Source: Choanephora cucurbitarum
Lineage: Eukaryota > Mucoromycota > Mucoromycetes > Mucorales > Choanephoraceae
NCBI GenBank assembly: GCA_025331435.1
Contig: JAIWNI010000033.1
Location: forward strand, 186,001-250,000
DNA length: 64,000 bases
Direction: 5' to 3'
In this document: positions 46,138-58,060 of the stretch, piece by piece
Layout of the letters: every line of letters begins with the position of its first letter
Position numbering within the stretch: position 1 is the first letter of the stretch
The notes under the pieces: generated by a model
What the model saw: only the letters and a program-made list of their open reading frames with translations
The model's database searches: none
Told to the model about the DNA's origin: nothing
Program-made: the position numbers and the translations under genes

Positions 46138-46778
46138 ATGTCAACTAATCAAGGATCTGCTCGAGATTACATCAGATCTTATGTAAAAGAAGCTTCCCTT
46201 GAAGATGACTATTTGAAATCAGAACAGCCTCAGTACGATCCTAGCAAACCTATTCCATCGGCACCATCGGTCGTTGACGAAAAAGCTGCACCTGCTACTA
46301 CTTCTACTGCTAACCAGCAGCAAGAAACTACATTCAACATTCATTTACCGACTCAAAACCCTATCCCATCCAATGAAAATGAACAAGAAAGAATTCAAGA
46401 GAGACCGGCTATTCAACTTACGGCAGGCGATTTCAAAGAGCAACGCAAAGACGTGCATGATACTGCATTGACGGTATGTGTTGATTTGCATGAGCAGCTC
46501 TTGAGTTGCTTTCAACACGGTAGTTGGTGGGATAAAGCAAAAATGTGCGAAGAGCAGAAAAAAAAGTTTTGGCACTGTTATAACAATCAGAAGGTAAGTC
46601 CTGACTGATCCTTATAAACAGAATAAGAAGGTTGGGCTGATGGATATACTTTGAATAGCGATTTTTGAAAGACGTTAATTACAAGAGTCCTCTGAACACA
46701 ACTGAAGAGGATGAGCGTATTTTAATGGCAGCTTATAAATTACGCAACAAGCTAGATCAGGAACAAGCAGCGAAATAA
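46138..46778 (+). CDS. Twin CX9C (CHCH) protein, probably mitochondrial intermembrane space
   Basis: Exons 46138-46593 and 46659-46778 (191 aa). The first 100 residues are polar and probably disordered. The C-terminal part has two exact CX9C motifs: CVDLHEQLLSC and, after a short loop with GSWWDKAKM, CEEQKKKFWHC. This is the CHCH helix-turn-helix fold oxidised by Mia40 in the intermembrane space. The second exon adds RFLKDVNYKSP and a charged C-terminal helix. Many such proteins assist cytochrome oxidase assembly or respiratory complexes. I cannot place it in a named subfamily. An unspliced reading would end four residues after the intron start. Confidence 0.78.
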
Positions 46779-47314
46779 GCATTCATTAGACAATAAAGTT
46801 TTGAAGCGAAAAAGCAACCAACTATTTTCTGATTGCTGAAAGACCACAAGCGATAGTTTCAAAAACAGATGGTTATTTAGTCTTCTTTCAGGATTTCAGA
46901 GCATCAATTTGAGATAGAGTTTCAGGGATCATTGTGCAAAATTTACCTTCAGTTAATAAAATCAAGAGAAGTTGTGTGTTCTCCCTAGAGTAGATAATAC
47001 AGTCCTTTTGTTCATTACATTGAATAGACAACTATCTATTACTCAGTGTTAGTCGAACTATGCTCAAGTAACCCTTTCTCTACAGGCTTTCGCCTTAAGA
47101 CAAAATAATGGTTTGTTTGTAAACTCAGACAGACGATGATGATAATGAGGAAGAAAAGGGAGGAATTTACGTAAATCCCCCCCCCCCCATTTAGGCCAAC
47201 GTCACTCACTCTCTTTTATTAGAAAAAATGTAAAGTCGGTAAAACAATTCAAATTATTAAATCTCTCTCTCTTTTTTTCTTATTATTTGTTAACTATCCT
47301 TCTTTTTTTTCTTG
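46779..47314. other. Intergenic spacer
   Basis: About 0.54 kb between the CHCH gene and NOT2. Contains a C run (47178-47188) and a pyrimidine-rich leader immediately before the NOT2 ATG. No gene seen. Confidence 0.45.
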
Positions 47315-48732
47315 ATGTTTCGCCCAAATACAACAGCAGACCTTAATGAGTTCCCAGCATTAGGAACACCACCTACTTTAAACAGAAGTATGAACAATCG
47401 GTTGGGTACTAGCTATGCTTCTACAGCTGGCAACAACGGGTTTCAACAGCAACAGCAACAACAGCAACAGCAACAACAGCAACAAGGTGCCAGTGAAATA
47501 GAAGACTTGAAAAACAATCTTGCGTTCAACAGAGGCAACTTTAGTAACAACAACAACCAACCGAGATCATTTTCTATGGATGAGTTTCCTGCTTTACGTA
47601 GTTCAGCTGTACCTTTTGATAATGCAATAGGGGGACGTGATGCAGTCAATAACTCAACTGTTGCTGGTGGTGCCAATAAGCCAGAACAATGGTTGGACTA
47701 TGCCAACTTGCGAGAAAGCCAACCACAAGGTAAGCTTCCAAGTGTGTTATTCAATAGATGACTTATTTGCATAATAAGGGAAACCATTTCCAGACACGAA
47801 AGCAGCACCAGGTAGTTCTGAATCTTGGGTAAGAAAAAAAAAGTACAGACGGTATTTATAACATACGCGTGTAACTTATATAAAAACATATTTTCTGCAG
47901 ATTCAATCAAGAAAGTCAACGCAAGATGAAGTCAATGATGGCAAGTCAACAGATCCTTATGGCCTGTTAGGTCTTTTAGGAGTGATCCGCATGACGGATC
48001 CTGATCGTAGCATGTTAGCATTAGGTAGCGACTTAACTACGTTAGGGTTAGATTTAAACACATCTGAGTAAGTAGAAAAAAAGAAAAAAAGATGGTGACC
48101 GTTCACAAGGACAAACGACTGATGGGCTTACAATTGTCTAGTTCTATATATTCAACATTTATATCACCTTGGTCAGATACACAAACCTTACCAGGTCTAA
48201 ACGTTGAGCCAGGTTATTATTTACCTGCTTGCTATCGTAATGTTCAAGCAACACCACCAGCTCATCAACGCATGAGAACATTTTCGGATGAAATCTTATT
48301 TTATGTGTTTTACTGTATGCCAAAGGACATTGCCCAGGAGGCAGCTGCTCAAGAGTTGTAAGTTAAAGAAGAAGACAGCTGAAGAGTGTGTAGAGGAAAC
48401 TTAAAGCCTTTTTTTTATTGTTCAGATATGCTCGTAATTGGCGTTATCATAAGGAATTAGGGTTGTGGTTAACAAAGGAGACGGACGAGAATGGTAGACC
48501 TGTACAATCATTCCGAAGGACATCACCTAATGCTTTAGATCGTGGTGTGTATGTCTTCTTTGACCCTACAACATGGCAAAAAGTGAAAAGAGAATGGACT
48601 TTATCTTGGGACGCTATTGAAGAGCGATCTCAGCCAGCAACAACAACAAGTAATCAAGTATCTACTAATCAAGCATCTACATCACCAGGTGCTAATTCAA
48701 GTAGTTCAAATACAAATAGAATGATGATGTAA
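47315..48732 (+). CDS. NOT2: CCR4-NOT complex subunit NOT2
   Basis: Scaffold subunit of the CCR4-NOT deadenylase and transcription complex. Exons 47315-47729, 47779-47828, 47901-48067, 48142-48357 and 48426-48732 (384 aa). N-terminal short motifs are DLNEFPALG and FSMDEFPALR, separated by a polyQ run. The NOT2 core is YGLLGLLGVIRMTDPDRSML, ALGSDLTTLGLDLN, then IYSTFISPWSD. The NOT box follows: YLPACYRNVQATPP, FSDEILFYVFYCMPKDIAQE, LYARNWRYHKELGLWLTKE and GVYVFFDPTTWQKVKREWTL. The Ser/Thr-rich C-terminal tail is not conserved. All phases agree. It converges on the Uds1 gene with 95 bp between stops. Confidence 0.93.
47447..47486 (+). repeat. CAG/CAA polyglutamine repeat in NOT2
   Basis: About 13 in-frame CAA/CAG codons encode a Gln run in the N-terminal linker of NOT2. 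The same DNA makes artefactual poly-Leu and poly-Cys frames on the minus strand. Confidence 0.8.
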
Positions 48733-48827
48733 AAAGAAAAAGAAGTTTTTTTTCCTATTTATTTATTTGACACCTAACCTTTCATTTTGCTCAAATATAT
48801 AATTCGATTAAAGCACTTTAGTTTGGC

Positions 48828-51094
48828 CTAAGCCATAAACAATGTTTGAACACCTTTATTCATACGTTCATAACGAGACATATCTCTTTCATGCTTAAGG
48901 TCTTTTAGTTGTTTCTCAAGTCGTTTCTTTTCATCAGCTTCTCTTTGAAGGACACGTTCATGATCTTGTTTCATAGAATTGATCATACTGTAGAATTCTT
49001 TTCGAAGACTAGCAGTGGTAGGTGTATCTTGAGAATGATTCAAGTGCTTTGTTCTTTCTTGTGATAGAACGGATTCTAGATCCTGGACTTCTTTCATAAG
49101 CTTAGAGATACGTCGTTCATAGTTCTTCTTGTCCGTCTCAAATTCGATCGCTGTACCTGTCAGACGATCGAATTCCCTCAAAATGCCTTCGTAATTGGCT
49201 TCCATGGCCTCACTTTGCTCAATCCAGGCAGCTTCTTTCTCAGAGAACATTGCTTGGAGTTGCATCAAACTCTCTTGGTTAGCAGCATTGTGTAGCAAGG
49301 GTGTCTGTTGACGTTGTTGTTGCTGAGCCAATTCAGCTTCCAGTTGACGAATCTGAGCATCACGGGCATCCAGCGCCCTTTCTTTTTCTTGAACCAGTTG
49401 CTCCAGATTACGGCATGTGGCAGAGAGTTGTTCATGTTGAATACGTAGTTCATCAAATTGATGCGCTGTCTTTTCCAGAAAGACAGCTTGCTCTCTTAAT
49501 TTGGCTTGGTATTCCTGTGCCTGTTGTTGTTCTACTTGAGAATAATCTTGACCATTGGATAATGTCTTGTTCTGGGCACTTTCCAACCGCTCTTTTTCCT
49601 TTCTCAAATGAAATACTTGATCGCGGTACTGCTCCATCTCATTTCGAAGCGCATGTTCTCGTTGGTAGAGTGCTTGCGATTGAGAATGAAGCTTGCTTGC
49701 CTGAAGCTCCATGGAACTAACGACAGATTTAAGCTGATTCACTTGTGCTTGTTCCTGTTGTAGCTCTTGTTGAACACGCTCTTCGTTATCATGAGCTACA
49801 GACAGTTGATCTTCTAATTGCTGAACACGGCGGTCTGCAATGGACGAAGAGAAAGAAGACTCAGGCTGCAATTGAGTCTCTAGCATAGACAATAGTTGAG
49901 TAGGTGAGTTAGTGTCTGATTGAAGATTGTATCGTTTCAGTATCGACTTCAAAGCATGTGTGATGGTTTCAATTTCTGACTGTAACTGTTGCAATTTCTG
50001 TTTGGATTTGACAGATGTTGTTCTAGACAGCTGAGCCTGAAAAGAGAGAGAAGAAGAAGAGGAAGTTGAAGAGAGAGGAGGTGAAGACAGCATCGGTGAA
50101 TGAAGGGAGGATTGCTTTTCGAGTTTTTGCAGCCCCTGAGAGAGAATACCGGCTGTATGCTGTAGTATTCGATATTCAGTTTCTACCTCTTCTACTTTTA
50201 GGCGGTCCAATTGCTCTGATAGTTGTTTGACTTTTCGATCTGCTTGAACTGCTTCATCTAGTAAAATCATGACAGATTCTCGGTTCTTATTGGTCGATAG
50301 ATTTGAAAGTGAATGTGAAGTGGCTCCAATCTTTTTGTCTAACTGTAATCGAGCAGATGCGTGACTGATTTGGTTTCGAAGTTTACTATGATGCTGTAGT
50401 GTATTGTGAGAACACATAGTCAAGACAGTGCCGTTTCTTTTTGTTTTACCTGCTTCAACTGTTCGTATTCTTCAAAAGATAGAATAGGATACTCCTTTGA
50501 ATCGATCACTGCATGTGACACAAGTAACTGCATCAACATATCTTCAGAGTCAATCTGGATTGTTTCTTGTTTTATGGCTGTATCAATTGGCTTCAGCTTC
50601 CAGATGTTCTGTAGTTCATGCGTTAAATCATCATCTACTGTGTTAGCAGAAGAAGAGCTTGATGAGGAGACTGAAGTATAAATGGTAGAAGGTTCGTCTA
50701 ATGAGCTAGTGTTCGACTTGTTACCTAGTTTACTAATTTAGTCGACTAAGCAACACAAGAAAAAAATAGTCTTACCATGTGACGCTTTTATCTGCTGCTG
50801 TTGTTGTTGAAGTGAATCTCTAATACGAAAGGGTGAACGGGTAGGCAAAGTGGGTGAAAGAGAAGCTTGGCTGCTATAACTGGAAGTGCTGGTTCGGTTG
50901 TTGTTGTTGTTGTTGTAGTTGTAATGCTGGTTACTGTAGTCCTGTTCTTTTTTAGCTGCAGAGAAGTGAGGAAAATGGTTGCGGGTAAACTTGAGACCAT
51001 TAGGTCTGTCATCCGTATGAGCTTGTTTAAGAGGGATCTAGTGTACATAAGAAAGTAAGCAACAATCAACTGCGACTCTACAAGTGTTTACCAT
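48828..51094 (-). CDS. Uds1-domain coiled-coil protein (up-regulated during septation)
   Basis: Exons 51094-51092 (ATG only), 51037-50776, 50724-50450 and 50393-48828 (701 aa). Residues 1-150 are low-complexity (poly-Asn, Ser, Gln). The Uds1 domain lies at about 150-285: MLMQLLVSHAVIDSKEYPIL, SFEEYEQLKQHHSKLRNQIS, then VMILLDEAVQADRKVKQLSE and a helix to GILSQGLQKL. After a Ser-rich break comes about 330 residues of heptad coiled coil. Known Uds1-domain proteins are linked to septation in fission yeast and to septum or polarity in filamentous fungi; that role is inferred. The start is supported by a 54 bp GTAAAC...CACTAG intron directly after ATG. Downstream of it the frame is open, but upstream of the acceptor it meets TAG. 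Confidence 0.82.
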
Positions 51095-54000
51095 AATATA
51101 AAAGAAAAAGGGAGTAGCGTATAAACGAAGTAAGAAAAGAAGGGAAAGAAATAGAAAGAAGGAAAGGCTTCGAGTCTATAAAACCTCGAAAATCGAAAAG
51201 GAGAGGGTATGCCAGAAAAAAATCAAGATGAAAATGGGTAATAATTAATTAAAAGGCGTTTTGTAAATTGATTGTTGTTAAAGTTTTTTTAAGAATTGGT
51301 GTTAATTCTTTATAAGGCCCTATAGCCAAATGCTACATGCACCCTATCTAAACTAGCTTAATTAAGGATTTCCTTTTGTTTAAAGAGGTAGTTTTGACTG
51401 AAAAAGACAACCAAACCCATTTGTAATTAGATAAAAGCTCACTCAGAAGGTTCCTTTCCTTCTTTGCAACACTTGCTGAGTCAGTAAAAAAGAAGGGAGT
51501 AACAAAAAGAAATAAGTGACACTGTAACTTGGTTAAGGTTTTCGTGCTTATTACGTTCGCTCAAAAGATAGTATCTTACGACTGATATATGTCATTAGAC
51601 AATCTCGAATGACACTTTGAAACATGGTAATACCCATTATTTATCAATATGAATACTTTCAAAAATTTAGTGCTTATTAATGGCTAAAAGAAGAACTTAG
51701 TTATCCTCCAGGCTGATGGATAGCTCTATCTGCTTCTTTATCATATACAATGGTGCCCCAATTTAAGCATAATAATTTTGTAAGCTTTATGCATTATACT
51801 TGTATGGAAAATAGGGCATTTGGCAAGCAAGTTTAGATTTCCTTTAATATGCTGCGCTCTGATTGTACTTTTATAGCTTTTACTATGCTTGAAATGGGGA
51901 ACCGCTATAAACATAACACATGAAGCTTTAAAATCATTATGCTTAAATCGGGGTACCACTGTAGAAGAAGAGAGCAATTACTTTCAGAGAATCTAATGCC
52001 ATCATATAACACTCTTCTGGACATAGCTCCTTCCAGTACTTTTCATTGAGAGCGGAGTTGAAGCAAAGGCCATCGAAATCAGACCATCCTTACTCTCAAG
52101 TTGTAGCAGCAAGAAAGCGAGTGCAGATAGAGAGACTGTCTTCTACTTTTTCATAGACCAGCCCCCTTTTAAGCGGACCATTGCTTCTTCCTCTTCTTTT
52201 GTATCAAATCAATACATGTGGAAAGTGGCGATTTATTATATATATGTTTGATTTGATATAATTAAATAATGCTGTAAAGAGGCCCAGATTCTCGATTAGT
52301 GTATTACAACTCAGAGTATTCCTCTATATTTATTTGCCTTGATTTCTTCAATACTCTATCATTGGTTTCAAAAAAGGAAAAAAAGCAAGCCGATCAGTAT
52401 TTCGACTACACATGAAGCAATATACCAACCTGTTGTCGCTATTGTCATCAGACTGTCCATATGAATTTCGGATGCGAGCAATCGAAAGCTTGTACTATAT
52501 ATTATTCTTGTTGTTAATTTGAGCATCGGTTTTTTAATTGTCCAAAAAAAATAGCTTCACAAAAAGTGTGAACAATCTTCTCCTCGACGAGAGACAGTAG
52601 AGAAGGAACACCAACCTTTTAAGGAAATCTTCGATGCTCAGAACGCTTCTGGGGCTTCCACAAGATCTGCCGCCTAAAATTCAATTGAGCCTTTTACTTC
52701 TTCACCTTTGCTTAGCAAAAACAATCCTTTGAAAGGGAAAGCCAGTTTGGTAGATACACAAGAGGATACTGATGAAATGGATATTCCTGATTTTATTATC
52801 AACGATGCGAGTTTAGATTTGTATTTTGGATCTGAGGTTGAGAAAGACAATCTAAGATGGGGAATCATCAGATATCCCACACGATTAACAAATGCCTATG
52901 GCTGCATCTCCCCTACGGCCCTTTTTTAAGCTATTTTTACCATTTTCAGATCAGTTATGTTAAACCCAATGAAAAAAGACGAAATTGCATAGCTTCATCA
53001 AGCACTTTAATAAGCGTCAAGCGATACTCTAAATCCAGCACCTACCTTCTTGTTTTCATAACGCTCATTTTTTAGGTCCAAAAAAGACAATAACATGCTT
53101 AATCACGCCTCATCGAATACCTATGGCTTATTGAAGACTACTTAATCCCACGCTCATCCTGTTTACTTACGATCTCTACGCGTACAAAAGCTCTCTATGC
53201 TTAGTCTTCAAGAAACACAGGTCGCTACACTCGAAGTGATAGATAGTTTGAATCTATGCTTCCACCCTTATCAATCCTTCCAGACAAAAATTGAATAGGT
53301 AGTCTGTTAATTGCCATATTTCCTTTATTGATACGCCCAGCCACCTTAGCTATGTAAGGTCTCTCATCCTCATAGTTTATTTGAACCCTTTTCTATTCTC
53401 AGCATGCATGCACCAGCCAGTCCTCGAGAATTTTACAACAACCTTGCTCTTTTCTTGCATATTCTCTGTTCACGGATCCCTTTTGGAAAACCTCATTATT
53501 TTTTAGAACTTTGATTTTTCTTGTCTATGGACATCTACCTCAAACATTGCTATCGCTCTTGATCAAACAGAATTTCTTCAACTGCATGTAATTTAATGAC
53601 TCTCGAGAAATAATAACGCTTTTGTGGTCCTATGAACGATGCATTAGTTGCTTTATTTAAGAGTGTTTAATGAGAGGTTTTTTACACTTACATTAAACAT
53701 ACTCTTGAGTCCAAAAAAAACTCTTATACTATCATGAGGCCGATGTCGCTTTTAGTTATATCATACCTCTTACCATCTTGAGAGGTAAATCTTTTTAAAG
53801 AAGCGAGAAAGAGAACAAGTATATTTATGGACCTCTACCGTCTTGCATAGTCCTGCCTCTATCATCTGTATCCAGTACAAATGGTGAAATTAATTCAGCA
53901 TAGCGATTTCTATTTATGCACCAGCATTATATTGGTTTCAGAGGCTTGAATGATATCAAGGTGCGGGTTTCTTGTGTCTGCAAATAATATACTCTCACTT

Positions 54001-54383
54001 TGGATGTTTAGCACTCACAGTAGCAATAAGCAGCGTTTTGAACTACTCAAGCCATAGCTCGCTTCTTCTGTTTTGACTTTTGTCTTGCACTGAAGTCTAT
54101 CAATGGCAATTTTGAGACTATATTCTTTGTTTCCTTTTTTTCAACCAAAAACTATCCTCTTTTTGCTATACTATTGATTTGCTAACTCGCTTGAACTATG
54201 AAAGTCTCGCTACTTTTGACTAGCCAAGGACTATCAGGGTAAAGATATTATGCATTGTCAGTCTAATGAAAAAACAAAGACGCATAAGTTGACGGAGTAT
54301 TTTCTTAAATAAATGCCCTTTCTTTTTTTTTGCGTAACGCGTAGTTTGCGTAATAATTGTTTTTCTTTTCTTCACAGTAAACA
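51095..54383. other. 3.3 kb gene-poor region with MITE and possible coding relics
   Basis: The region lies between the Uds1 start and the p47 start (divergent). It holds the 214 bp MITE listed separately. From about 52595 to 52929 one plus frame reads FKEIFDAQNASGASTRSAA, a stop, then KGKASLVDTQEDTDEMDIPD, with coding-like composition but no initiator, intron or known domain, so a decayed gene is possible. 53,000-54,200 shows only short frames broken by stops. The GC and pyrimidine pattern differs from ordinary promoters of the window. Confidence 0.45.
51748..51961. mobile_element. Non-autonomous DNA transposon (MITE) with pogo/Tc1-type terminal inverted repeats
   Basis: The ends are inverted repeats of about 60 bp. 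The left end is CAATGGTGCCCCAATTTAAG and the right end, reverse-complemented, is CAGTGGTACCCCGATTTAAG. Pairing continues through GCATAATnATTTT and AGCTT. The element is flanked by TA on both sides (51746-51747 and 51962-51963), the usual Tc1/mariner-superfamily duplication. The CAGTGGTACC start resembles pogo/Fot1/Tigger ends. It is 214 bp long with no transposase ORF, so it must be mobilised in trans. The two ends differ at several positions, so it is not a fresh insertion. Confidence 0.8.
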
Positions 54384-56032
54384 ATGAGTGATCAACAAGA
54401 CCTTATTCAACAATTCGCCAACTTGACTGGTGCTAATGAATCGCAATCAAAGTTCTTCTTAGAAGCAAATAACTGGGACTTAGAAGTAAGTGTGAAACCA
54501 CTTTCACTTTTGTTAGACAACTAACAACTTCATACTAGCTCGCAGCAAGTCAGTTTTTTGAAAATGGTGGTGCTGAAGTACCAGACATGACCTCCTCTCA
54601 CGTACCTCAACAACAACAAGAGCAACTTGTTCAACCAGCTGTCATTGGCTCAAGTCCTACCACTACGCCTGCCAAGAGAAAGCCAGCACCTGCTTCTTCG
54701 TAACGTATTTTATTATTGAGAGAGAGAGAGCAAAGAACTAACAAGCTATTTAGATCTCAAGTTCGTACACTTAGAGATCTTATGTCTTCTAATGAAAACA
54801 ACAGTGCAAGTGATGAAGAACATGAAAATCTTTATGCAGGTGGAGAAAAGAGGTATTGATTTTATACTTTTATTTTCGAGAATAACCCCCCTTCTAACTC
54901 AATGTATGCTAGTGGTATGATTGTTCAAGGACCCAACAAACGTGGTGGTGCCAATTTAGTAGATGAAATTTTGAAAAAGGCTGCTGAGTATGTAAGATTG
55001 GAAAACTATATGTGACAAAGTGATTGAAAAGCAATGTGTTTAATTTTCCCTTTTTTCTAAAGAGGTGGACAGTCACCCGAAGAGGCACCCAAAAAGTCTC
55101 AAAAGAAGTCTGCCTATACAGGTGTTGGTTATCGATTGGGCAGTGAAGATGAACCTTCTACTCGTGTTCAACCTGCAGTTGATTCAGATGATGACGAAGA
55201 AGAAGAACTTGAATCAGTATGAGAAGAAATTGAGTATACGAAAGAAAGGAAGCACTGACTCCTCCACAATTATTAGGTCACTCGTAACTTGACTTTCTGG
55301 CGTAACGGCTTTAGTGTTGATGATGGACCATTGTATGCTTATGCTGATCCAGCCAATCAAGAAATGTTGAACTCTATCAACGATGGGTAATATGTTGTTT
55401 TTTATAGTCTATAGAACACATTGTTTACACTTTCTTGAATCACTAGACGTGCTCCTCTTTCATTACTGAATGTTCGTCATGGTCAGCCTGTTGAAGTGCG
55501 TGTAGTGAAGCGCCAAGATGAAGATTATGTAGCTCCCAAGGTTCCAGTGAAGCCATTTGCTGGTACTGGTATTCGTCTCGGTAGTGCCGCAAGCTATTCA
55601 CCTTCACCTCCACCTTCATCCTCACCTGCTGCCACAACCAGTCCTGCAAACACAATTACAGTTGATGATGCTCAGCCTACAACTAATATCCAAATTCGTC
55701 TTGCTGATGGTTCTAGGTATATAGAGAAAAAAAATCTTGTATATAAGATGACATGACTCATTGCTTTTCTAAAAAAAAAAACTAGATTAATCGCCAGACT
55801 TAACCACACACACACTGTAGCCGACATTCGTCGATTTATTGAGTCGTAAGTCTTGACCTATCAAACGAAAGCAAATCTGATACTGAATAATAACAATGTA
55901 ATTAGATCTCATCCAACCACAAGAGCTTATGTTTTGCAGACAACTTTCCCTGTTAAGGAATTAAAGGATAATGACCAAACAGTGAAAGAAGCTGGTTTAT
56001 TAAATAGTGTCATTGTTCAACGTTATCAATAA
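54384..56032 (+). CDS. SHP1: p47 / Shp1 / NSFL1C homolog, UBA-SEP-UBX cofactor of Cdc48
   Basis: Cdc48/p97 adaptor for membrane fusion, ER-associated degradation and phosphatase regulation. Nine exons: 54384-54485, 54539-54699, 54754-54852, 54913-54987, 55063-55216, 55277-55386, 55447-55716, 55786-55845 and 55906-56032 (385 aa, near the 370 of p47). UBA at 1-40 ([20 protein letters not shown]). The linker contains [19 protein letters not shown] and [14 protein letters not shown] at about 198-262 ([34 protein letters not shown]). The shp-like GTGIRLGS is followed by UBX at about 312-385 ([20 protein letters not shown], then [12 protein letters not shown] and [11 protein letters not shown]). 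It is the most intron-dense small gene here, with all phases verified. Confidence 0.94.
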
Positions 56033-56398
56033 ATATTTTTTTTGCATGAATATTTAAAAAAAAAAAAAATTACAAATTCTTTTATTAAGGTGTAAATAAT
56101 CTTCTGCTATATAAAGGAAGAAAGAGAAGGGGGGAATGCGCGAACAAATATAATACATTATTACAGTGTTATTCATAAAAAGAGAGAAAGAAAAAGCATA
56201 TTGAAGACTTTCTAGCTTCAGGATAATTCTTGGCTTCTTTTTTTTTGTTATCTTGCAAATATAGCAAGACTGCCATTTTTTGACATAAGGGTAATTCCGG
56301 ATAAATAAGAGTTGTTTTGGGCATGCACATGGATAAATAGAGAAAGAGAAAAATAGAGAAAAAGAAAAGACATGTAAAACTTCTATCATGATATAGAC

Positions 56399-57469
56399 CT
56401 AGTCAACCAATTCAGATTCGTTGTAATCATGCTTCTGGATCAAGTGGCGATTAAGAGCGTCTCGTCTGCTAAAGTGGGTAGCACAATGAGAACAAGCATA
56501 AGAACGCTCGCCACGATGGACAGTAGCCAAATGACGATCTCGGTCATGACGACGATCAAAGGCCTTGGGACACTGAGGGCAACCGAATTCCTTGACTCTT
56601 GACTTATCGTGAGTCTTGATGTGAGTGCCTAGGTTGTAGCGACGCTTGGATACATGGTCACAAAGATGGCAGTAGTACAACTTGGCTTCTTTTGGCTTCT
56701 TGGCGGATCTCTTGGTATTCTTGTTGTCTGTCTTCTTACGCTTGTTGATCTCATTGGTAATGTCATCAGTACAAGCTTTGCGCTTCCTACTTTCTTGTGG
56801 TTGTCTAGAAGACTCTTCCTTGACTGATGTACTGGCTTCTCTAGCCTCAGACTTGTTTGAGTGTGCTTCTTCGTCTTCTTCTTCTTGGTATAGATCACTG
56901 TCGTCAGACTCTAGACTGTCACTGAGTGGAGAAGAGGCATCAAAGCCAAGAATCTTGTCCCAAGTCACATCTTCGAACTGAGCGTCTGTATTGATAGACT
57001 GCTGTGATGAATTGAGAGGTGGGAAAAGTGAGTCAGCTTCTTCTTCTGTCACTAACTCAAGCTTGAGAGTCGGTGATGGCTTCTTGGTGGGTACTGTATG
57101 AGTATGAATAGCAGAGGTACCAGCCTTTGATTTGTCGAGTAATAAGACATTAGGATCACCGTTAAACTTGAGTGGATCATGTGTCAATTTGGCAATGCTA
57201 TTCTCAGGATCGAGATAGGTAGCACAAATGTCGTCTTTATTGTTGGCAGCATACATATTCATGCTATTTAGACTAGGTAAGCCAAATGAAGCATACATCA
57301 AGTAAGGTGAGATTTCTGAGAGTGTATCGAAGAAGGGTGGAGTTTCGGCTGATGAATGATTGTCAAGGAATGGTGTATCAAATGATGAATCCAAATAAGG
57401 TGTGTTCATTGTGGGTGAAGTAGTAGGCATTGAAGCTGTAGCTTGATTATAATGTGATTGAGCAAACAT
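56399..57469 (-). CDS. C2H2 zinc-finger transcription factor (three C-terminal fingers)
   Basis: Single exon, 356 aa. Residues 1-170 are Ser/Thr/Pro-rich with little structure. An acidic patch lies at about 185-205. A basic nuclear-localisation-like stretch KRKACTDDITNEINKRKKT and KRSAKKPKEAK precedes the fingers. Finger 1 at 265-287 (YYCHLCDHVSKRRYNLGTHI), finger 2 at 295-318 (FGCPQCPKAFDRRHDRDRHL), finger 3 at 324-347 (YACSHCATHFSRRDALNRHL). All have intact Cys2-His2 ligands, and linker 2 is close to the TGEKP class (HRGERSY). The C-terminal-finger layout is that of many fungal regulators; no ortholog can be named. Long 5' region with X-box-like sites. Confidence 0.88.
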   Translation of the reverse strand: MFAQSHYNQATASMPTTSPTMNTPYLDSSFDTPFLDNHSSAETPPFFDTLSEISPYLMYASFGLPSLNSMNMYAANNKDDICATYLDPENSIAKLTHDPLKFNGDPNVLLLDKSKAGTSAIHTHTVPTKKPSPTLKLELVTEEEADSLFPPLNSSQQSINTDAQFEDVTWDKILGFDASSPLSDSLESDDSDLYQEEEDEEAHSNKSEAREASTSVKEESSRQPQESRKRKACTDDITNEINKRKKTDNKNTKRSAKKPKEAKLYYCHLCDHVSKRRYNLGTHIKTHDKSRVKEFGCPQCPKAFDRRHDRDRHLATVHRGERSYACSHCATHFSRRDALNRHLIQKHDYNESELVD

Positions 57470-57646
57470 GATATATAGTACAGAGTAGTTGATAAATAAA
57501 TATGTATACAGTTAACAAAAAAAAAAGAAAAAAGAATTAGAAATCAATTCGAGCTTATTTATATTTGATTGTTCCCAAAAAAAATAAGGGGAGCATAAAG
57601 GGATCCATTTGTCATCACTCCAAGCATGGCGTGTGACTCGATTTCT

Positions 57647-57662
57647 GGTCACCATGGCAACC
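57647..57662. promoter_or_regulatory. RFX X-box palindrome upstream of the C2H2 gene
   Basis: GGTCACCATGGCAACC matches the RFX X-box consensus GTNRCC-(0-3)-RGYAAC exactly on both half-sites (GTCACC, AT, GGCAAC). It lies 178 bp upstream of the C2H2 gene ATG. In yeasts RFX-type factors (Crt1/Rfx1, Sak1) bind this motif. Presence of an RFX protein in this organism is not shown by the window. Confidence 0.6.
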
Positions 57663-58060
57663 AGCGCTGAAATTCGGGCTATCGGCCTCTGAAAATGAAA
57701 CCGTCGCTGTCTACTTTAGGAAGCATTACGTGGATAATTATCCGGCTCATCATCCTTTTTTTTGGGTTTTTCCTTTTAGGTAGATCTATCTCTTCTTATT
57801 TGTTGATTAGGACTCTTTTCTTGTTTTATCGAGTCAGAGAAAAAGATAGAAATGTATCGATTCAAATAAGCGTTAATTGAATACAAAGTCTATTTGCAAT
57901 CTGGTTGATTACAAATATAGAATTTTAGCTCTCTTCTTTCAAAAACGAATAAGCCGGTGTCTGATTGGCCATTAATAATCCACATCAGAACTAGATAGAT
58001 TTGTGTAACTTGAGGTTTTGATTCATAATTGGTGGCCCTTCCGTCAAATTAAAATTTGCT

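Noticed and set aside
47378..47676. Poly-Leu and poly-Cys ORFs antisense to NOT2
   Set aside because: They arise from the CAG/CAA repeat that encodes polyGln on the plus strand.
23329..54342. Single ACGCGT hexamers near other genes as cell-cycle sites
   Set aside because: The hexamer recurs at many unrelated places, including an intron of the phosphoglucomutase gene. Single copies are not convincing.
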